From Chondrilla cf. caribensis (taxonomy: Eukaryota > Porifera > Demospongiae > Chondrillida > Chondrillidae): 64,000 bases of DNA. The stretch is from NCBI GenBank assembly GCA_964020155.1, contig OZ026558.1, forward strand, positions 2,133,663 to 2,197,662. The letters run 5' to 3'. Below, piece by piece: positions 58,305-64,000 of this stretch. The first letter of the stretch is position 1. The number at the start of each line of letters is the position of its first letter. The position numbers were made by a program, and so were the translations under genes. Below the pieces are notes generated by a model. That model saw nothing but the letters and a program-made list of their open reading frames with translations. It was not told the origin of the DNA and ran no database searches.

Positions 58305-61300
58305 ATATACTGTCATTGGTATGAACAGCTGAACCGATTCTACAGTCGCCTGCCTACGGTATACACTGAGGATACCTCAACACCGAATGTAAAATTTAAT
58401 CATTTAGCTACAGTAGAGCGTCGTCGTTATGGAGCCAAGAGGGGTAAAGACATCAAAGATTTCCTGGATGCCACCATCCACGGCATAGACGGGTACTACG
58501 AAAAGGCAGAGAAGGTGGAATACAAGGACATTCTCAACTGCGACAAAGTCACTTCAGGAAAGCGTGTGATCATCAGCGGTGCACCTGGGTGTGGCAAGAC
58601 AACCCTCTCGCGTAAACTATGCCAAGACCTGTACTCCCAAGCTCTCCCCAACCAGTATCGTCTGGTGCTACTGGTAGAGCTCCGCAAGCTAAAGGTGTTG
58701 CTCAGTGATGCCAAGGGAGATATCGATCTCCATTTCTTATTGAGAACCTCAGGTATTTCCAACATCCCACAATTGTGTGAGATGATGGAGGAAAATGCAG
58801 GGGAAGGTGTCGCCCTCATTCTGGATGGCTTTGATGAGGTTGCAGATCATCTTGGCAAATCCCCTTTTCTAAGTGATCTCCTATCAGTTGAGGAGCCCTT
58901 CCTCAGTGAATGCGATGTGTTTGTCACCACTCGACCTTCCCAATGTCCGGATCTCCTGTCTCTGATGAAGCGACCCCATCGTCATGTTGAAATTCTTGGA
59001 TTCACCGACACAGACATTGACCAGTACATCCAGCACTATTTCCAAGAAGCGTATCGAGCCAATAAGGAAGAAGCAGAGCGTCGATCAAAGGAGGTAATTC
59101 AAAGGCTAAACAGTCTTTCTGTAGTTCGCGGGATGTGTCGTGTTCCCATGGTTTTGAAAATTGTCTGCAAAGTCCAGGATCACCTCGGGAGTACCCCTCT
59201 TCCCGAGACGGTAAGCGGCATTTTCTCAGCATACATCTGTCACCAGTTGGTGGAATACCTGGTCTGGACATCTCAGGTTATTGGTGCTCCAATCGAGGAT
59301 GTACTGAATGTTCCGATTGATCTATTTCCTGGATTCTATGCCCTCTGCAAGGTAGCATACAACTGCTGCAGTGACAAGAATGGTCAGCGTCTGATTCTCA
59401 CTGAGGACGACTTGAAAGATGTGAAGGATCATTTGGACAAGCGAGGCAGCATCTACAACCTCCTGTTCTCTGAGCGTGTGGACAAGACTGCCCCATCAGC
59501 AGGACATCTCTATCAATTCAACCACAAAACGGTACAGGAAACATTAGCTGCCATCCACATTGCCAAACAGAGCGTGGCCGATCAGCAGAGAATTTGGAAA
59601 AGTGAGTTTGGACGTCCAGAAATGGCTGAGGTCTGGAAGACCTACTGTGGAATCACCAGACTGAAATGGGTAGACTTGATTGGTCTCAGTCTGTCAAGTT
59701 TATCACAGCATGCCCGAGATGCCGGTGTTCCTTCTGATGTCAATGATGAGGTTGTGATGACCTCACTCTTTGAAGCTGACAACCCATCAGTATCTGCTAG
59801 GGTTCTTCCAGCACTATTGAAGAATTCCATCAGTTTTAGTGTGAGGTCCCCTTACAATCTACACGTCATCCAGTCTGCAGTCCGGAACCATCCCACACTT
59901 GAAACGCTATCACTGAAGGGTGATGAGATGCATGCACTTGGGGTGGACAACCTGACCAGCACTGTGTTTATGCACAAGAATCTAAAAGAGTTGAAGTTAT
60001 CTTATTTCCACCCAAATGGTAGGTGGTGTGTGGTTATAATACTACTGTACTGTATGTCTGTAAACTTGAGTTTGGTATTGCATGATATGAACTTGTACAA
60101 GTTGTGCACAAGACTACAGTGGGGCCCTGCTATTTGGAACTCCTGACTAGAAAATATTGAGAATTTTCATGATTATACAAGTGAACTGTGTACCCACTTT
60201 TCCTATAGTATTTTCACATGACAATGAACTGTTCCACAATCTGTTGTAGTGGACTGTTTATAGCAAGTGCTATTATTCTTAATTTTGTGTTTTAATAGAT
60301 TGGGGAATATTTGAAAGTAGATTCAATGATGCACATAACTTGAAGGCCATCACGTTATGGGATGCACCTGTGGATACAGTACTGGCTGTGCTCTCAGGAA
60401 GAGTTGAGGAGATGGAGCTTATCCTTATTGAGTGGGTATGTTGTTCTGTATGCAGTTATAGGAGTGTAAGACATTCAGATCTCTACATGATGGGTTATAG
60501 ACGTTATGATACTATTAGATTATTATTATAATTTCTGTCCCAGCATGACAACCACTTGTAACAATGTTCCAGTTCTCTTTTAAGATGCCACGTTGTTTAT
60601 GATGGGTTTAAGCCCTACTTGAGGGTATGTATACACTAGATAAGACTCTACAATCCCTGACACTCCTCAAACACACACAAAAATCCCGAGTAAGAGTCAG
60701 AAGATGAGCAAGAGGAGTTGAGTGATAATTTCACAATAGACGAAATCTGATCGTATTCAAACCAAATCTACACTGTATAGCTGTGATCCACATTAATTGA
60801 CTGCTATGAAAATATTGTCATATGTTATCAATACTCCTCAATTGAAGAGAAATGGCATTAAACCAATCAAATGTACTCCAACTCGATATGTATGTGCACA
60901 TTGAAATGCAGTTCATTCTCAGTCACAATGCACCCAGTCACATGTTCAATAGTTCAACAGTGGTGGAATGTTTTGCCTTGAGTCTTCATCATTAAGGACA
61001 ATGCTTGTTGTGCATCAAGTCTCAGTATTTCAACAGGAATATCGCTGTTGTCAATCACCATGCACTGAAGCCCCCTAAGTGCTGTTCTATTGTAAGCAAT
61101 TGACCATTTCAATGATCGGGTAATGGCTCATCACCATTTAACTCCGCCCCTCACAAAACCTTCATTATCAAAGTCCTAAGACCCTTTTACGACAATAAAT
61201 ATAAAGAGGACTAGAGTTTGGTCTACACCAGACTATTCTGTTATGTACATCTAGTGCAGTAAACCTTGTGTATGTGTAATGCTGTAGGAAGTGGAGTATA

Positions 61301-64000
61301 GCAATGAAGTTTGGACAAGAATTGATCATGCAGTGGAAGCTAACAGAAGTTTGAGGTCATTTGGGATTGATTGTTTGTACAGTAGAAATCCCCCACCAGC
61401 CTCATTTATTGACCACCTTTGCATGAATAAGACCCTTAAGAATATCAACTGCACAATTTGGGATATTGAAGAGCATAGATATTTTGGTGAGTCAAGAGCA
61501 AACCATTTCATGTGTATTTGTTTCAGTTTCAGTTTTAAAATGGTAACTATCATGCACAGATATACCAGACAACTCTCTGAAGTCCCTGTTAGTTCCACGT
61601 GAAAGGTGTTCAGTGGAGATGGAGTTAACTCCTAGACAGTGGTGTGCTGTTCTTTCAGGATTAAAGGATGCCAAAACTTTGAAGGAACTGGATATTGACA
61701 TGTCATGGGTAAGACTGTAGACTATGCAACCTGTAATACAGCACGTATTGAGTGATCATGATCATGTATGTACATTCTTGCATTAGGTTCCCTTCAGCCT
61801 TCATAGAGAGGACGTTTCCTCTACTCAAATAGCCGCAATAGAGGAAACAGTAGCCACAAGTGACCAGCTGGTCAGGGTTGGTGTTAGATGTGGAAAAAAG
61901 GTGAGGGGTAATCTCTAAGGGGTACTGGACCTCGTACCATCTTGTATTGTGATATTGTTGTTTGTTTGCAGATGTCAGATCTTATGCTGTCGATAGTGAA
62001 AAGAGTCTCCAGGAACAGGAACATATCTGAACTTGGGATCAACTATTGGGTTAGTACATATGTGAATAGGGATTCTGAGCTGCATTGTTCATGTCCTTTG
62101 GTTACTTGCTAGCATGTATAATCACAGTTTGCTTCATGTTGCTTCACTGTACATTTGATCCCTGAGGGTCATCTCCAGTAGTGTGAAGCTTTCCAACAAA
62201 CTACATTTCCTATTACATCACTTCCTGTTGTGTCACTTCCTACAGCCAAGCACATGCATGTGCATAGTATGTGTTGCCTGTCTGTGGTAGCCCATCAGTG
62301 TGCATGTTTGTAATCCAAAGGTCATATGTAGTCTAGCTAGCCCAAACTTCTCATTTCTGTACATGTGCTGAGTGAAAAGCTTCACTTTCACATCTCAAGT
62401 CTGCCAATGAATTCCAAGTCACTCCATTGATACTATCCATTATATCTTGTAGCTAGTTTTGCTGTGCTTTCACTTAAAATTGGCGGACAAGAATGCCTGG
62501 TTGACCCTCTCCCTGGTAGGCATGTCATAGTCTCAGATAGCTCAGACCAATTTCAACTCCGATTTTGAAATTGTAACTGTGTCCCAGTGAGATAAGTTCT
62601 GCCTCATAAATACTTTTTACACATAAAAATGTAAACAAACCCAAATGGTGTTACCTTTCCAGTATGAAAGTGTAGTTTGACTATCATTCAGTGTGCTGCT
62701 GCATATGATATGGACTTATTGATGCACATGTGATAATATGCGATATAACTGTGATTTGTTATCATAGTATCCCAGTACAGAGATACCGTATAGCGGGAAA
62801 GTTTCAGGGGACAAAATATTTGCAAATCGCTCAATTTCGGGGATTTCGCGAAACAAAGTTTTGCGTTTTGAACGCCTTAGCGTTAATTGATTGTCAGAGG
62901 ATTACGTTATTGAGTGTTCACGAATAAAACTTTCGCGAATGCCAGTTTCTTCGCGAAATTCACGAAACTTTTAGTCCGCGAAACTTTACTAACTATATGG
63001 TATGTAGCTACGTACATGATGAGACTCCCTTTTTCGCCAGGACAAAGTCCCAATTTGAAAATTGGGTGTGAGAATGGGTCTGGGCTATGCCAGACTAGGT
63101 ACTTCAGCGGCAGTGTACGTAGACACAGCATGTTGTCTTCAAGTGGTATGACCTGAATTCCTGTGATATATCCATCTTCGTTCACTTATCAAGGTCATCT
63201 TACAATCTGAATTGCACCTTCCCCTATGAGTACAAAAATCATCATAAGCCCTATCATCTCCAATAACCACCTTCCAGTGGGGGTAGTGCATGAAAATGAA
63301 AATAATTGCTGGACCTTACTTCTTGCTCCGCCCACACATGGAAATGATAATTTGTGTCTAGAGGCTAGACTAGGTCATATTATGTATGACATACATGACA
63401 TTATACATGTGGTCATGTTATATCTCAGCTACATTCAGTATGTGCACTATATAATCATTTTGTAGTATTACGTACTTGAAGTTCTGACTTGTTATTTTGT
63501 ATTATCCTTGCACAGGGGCAGGTTGGGTCAGGAGAACATTATCTCTCTCTATTGGAGACTTTGGCACACACTGACCACATTACTCGTTTGAGGTTGGAGT
63601 GTTCTCCCTACAACCAACATCTTCCTCCACTACTAGGTGAGACTTGTATGTAACTATGTATGTTTAGATTGTGTAATGCTAGTTCTCCTCACAGATGTTC
63701 AATGACACCATTTATTGATGAGAAGCATACCAAAACTGATTATTTGATCCCAATTGTGTGCACACAGTCAGGTGTGGATAATTCTCCATGATACAAACCA
63801 TCCCAATCCCATTTCTGACTGAGTGGTACAATACACACTATACCTATTCTGCTCACTCTACTTTTAACCTTCTACTCAGTAAAGTTTCCACTGGTACTAC
63901 AGTATAGTGTTTGGTTCCACTCTGTACAGGTGACAATTGGTGTCAACTCATCATAGATGGTCCAATGTCTAGACCTGTGTGTCACCTTAGACTAGCACTA
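58305..64000 (+). CDS. NACHT-LRR (NLR) immune-receptor-like protein, both ends missing
   Basis: Exons 58305-60018, 60299-60435, 61288-61486, 61659-61708, 61787-61900, 61972-62049, 63516-63636 and 63930-window end, with phases 1, 0, 1, 0, 0, 0, 1 all consistent and GT-AG borders. The first exon holds a complete NACHT ATPase: Walker A GAPGCGKTT (58578-58604), Walker B LILDGFDE (about 58818-58838), sensor region VTTRPSQ, then winged-helix-like text (YQFNHKTVQETLAAIHIAKQ). Leucine-rich stretches begin at HPTLETLSLKGDEMHALGV and continue in the small exons (LKELKLSYF, LKDAKTLKELDID, HITRLRLEC). NLRs sense microbial products in the cytosol and are expanded in sponges. The N-terminal effector domain (death-fold or other) should lie in upstream exons I could not identify. 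Confidence 0.8.
60299..64000 (+). other. LRR-region exons of the NLR gene
   Basis: Seven short exons follow the NACHT exon. They encode leucine-rich text of irregular repeat length (about 24-30 residues), for example AITLWDAPVDTVLAVLSGRV, SLRSFGIDCLYSRN, TLKNINCTIWDIEEH, LVRVGVRCGKK, ISELGINYW and HLRLAL. One intron (62050-63515) contains a MITE, and its donor is GTTAGT. The last exon is cut by the window end, so the repeat array continues outside. Confidence 0.7.
62784..63003. mobile_element. MITE in the NLR LRR intron, TA target
   Basis: The left end reads TACCGTATAGCGGGAAAGTT; the right end, on the other strand, begins TACCATATAGTTAGTAAAG. TA flanks both sides. The interior carries several TTTCGCGAA and TTCGTGAA words. 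The termini match the solo end at 7179-7190, so this family has at least two insertions in the window. Confidence 0.6.

Overview
This window looks like part of an animal genome, most probably a sponge (Porifera) or another early-branching metazoan. It has intron-split genes with GT/AG boundaries, AATAAA-type poly(A) signals, long CA/GT arrays, SINE and MITE insertions, a Hedgling gene (a family I know from sponges and cnidarians) and a NACHT-LRR immune receptor. The TACG/CGTA words scattered through nearly all introns and spacers give the contig one uniform style, which argues against a chimeric assembly.

Layout. 1-6256 (+): a toxin-like reading frame with a C80-type cysteine peptidase region, a hydrophobic pore-like region, Ca-binding RTX repeats and a Thr/Pro/Ser stalk. 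It is open at the left window edge and is split by one in-frame TAA at 1049. 6.55-8.9 kb: two decayed, overlapping copies of the 3' part of the Hedgling gene. 8.87-10.03 kb: a roughly 180-bp tandem repeat broken by a tRNA-derived SINE. 30.07-10.48 kb (-): a complete Hedgling gene. My model has 27 coding exons; all 26 splice phases agree and the total is 11,943 nt (3,980 aa). The order is Hedge domain, VWA, about 22 cadherin repeats with two Ig domains in their midst, two more Ig domains, two EGF domains, one membrane segment and a tyrosine-bearing tail. 30.1-31.0 kb: a direct duplication of the Hedgling upstream region. 31.7-34.0 kb: a 38-bp minisatellite, flanked by GT arrays. 35.5-37.4 kb: a decayed copy of the 5' half of Hedgling.

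38.3-41.4 kb (-): exons of an unrecognised coiled-coil gene, with a 366-bp hAT-type MITE in an intron. 41.5-42.1 kb: remains of a retroelement and of a transposase. 42.7-45.5 kb: a tandem duplication in which each copy carries a different DNA transposon, so each copy is the other's empty site. 46.36-49.61 kb (+): a secreted NIDO-FN3 protein gene. 51.36-51.80 kb (+): a possible small three-exon gene. 54.7-56.8 kb (-): a decayed non-LTR ORF1 and a frameshifted pogo/Tigger-like transposase. 58.3 kb to the right edge (+): a NACHT-LRR (NLR) gene, one large NACHT exon and seven LRR-region exons, still open at the window end.

The genes do not form a pathway. What links them is surface recognition (Hedgling, NIDO-FN3), innate sensing (NLR) and a toxin-like protein. 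The Hedgling locus has shed partial copies of itself on both sides. All homology statements rest on motif recognition by eye, without a database search.
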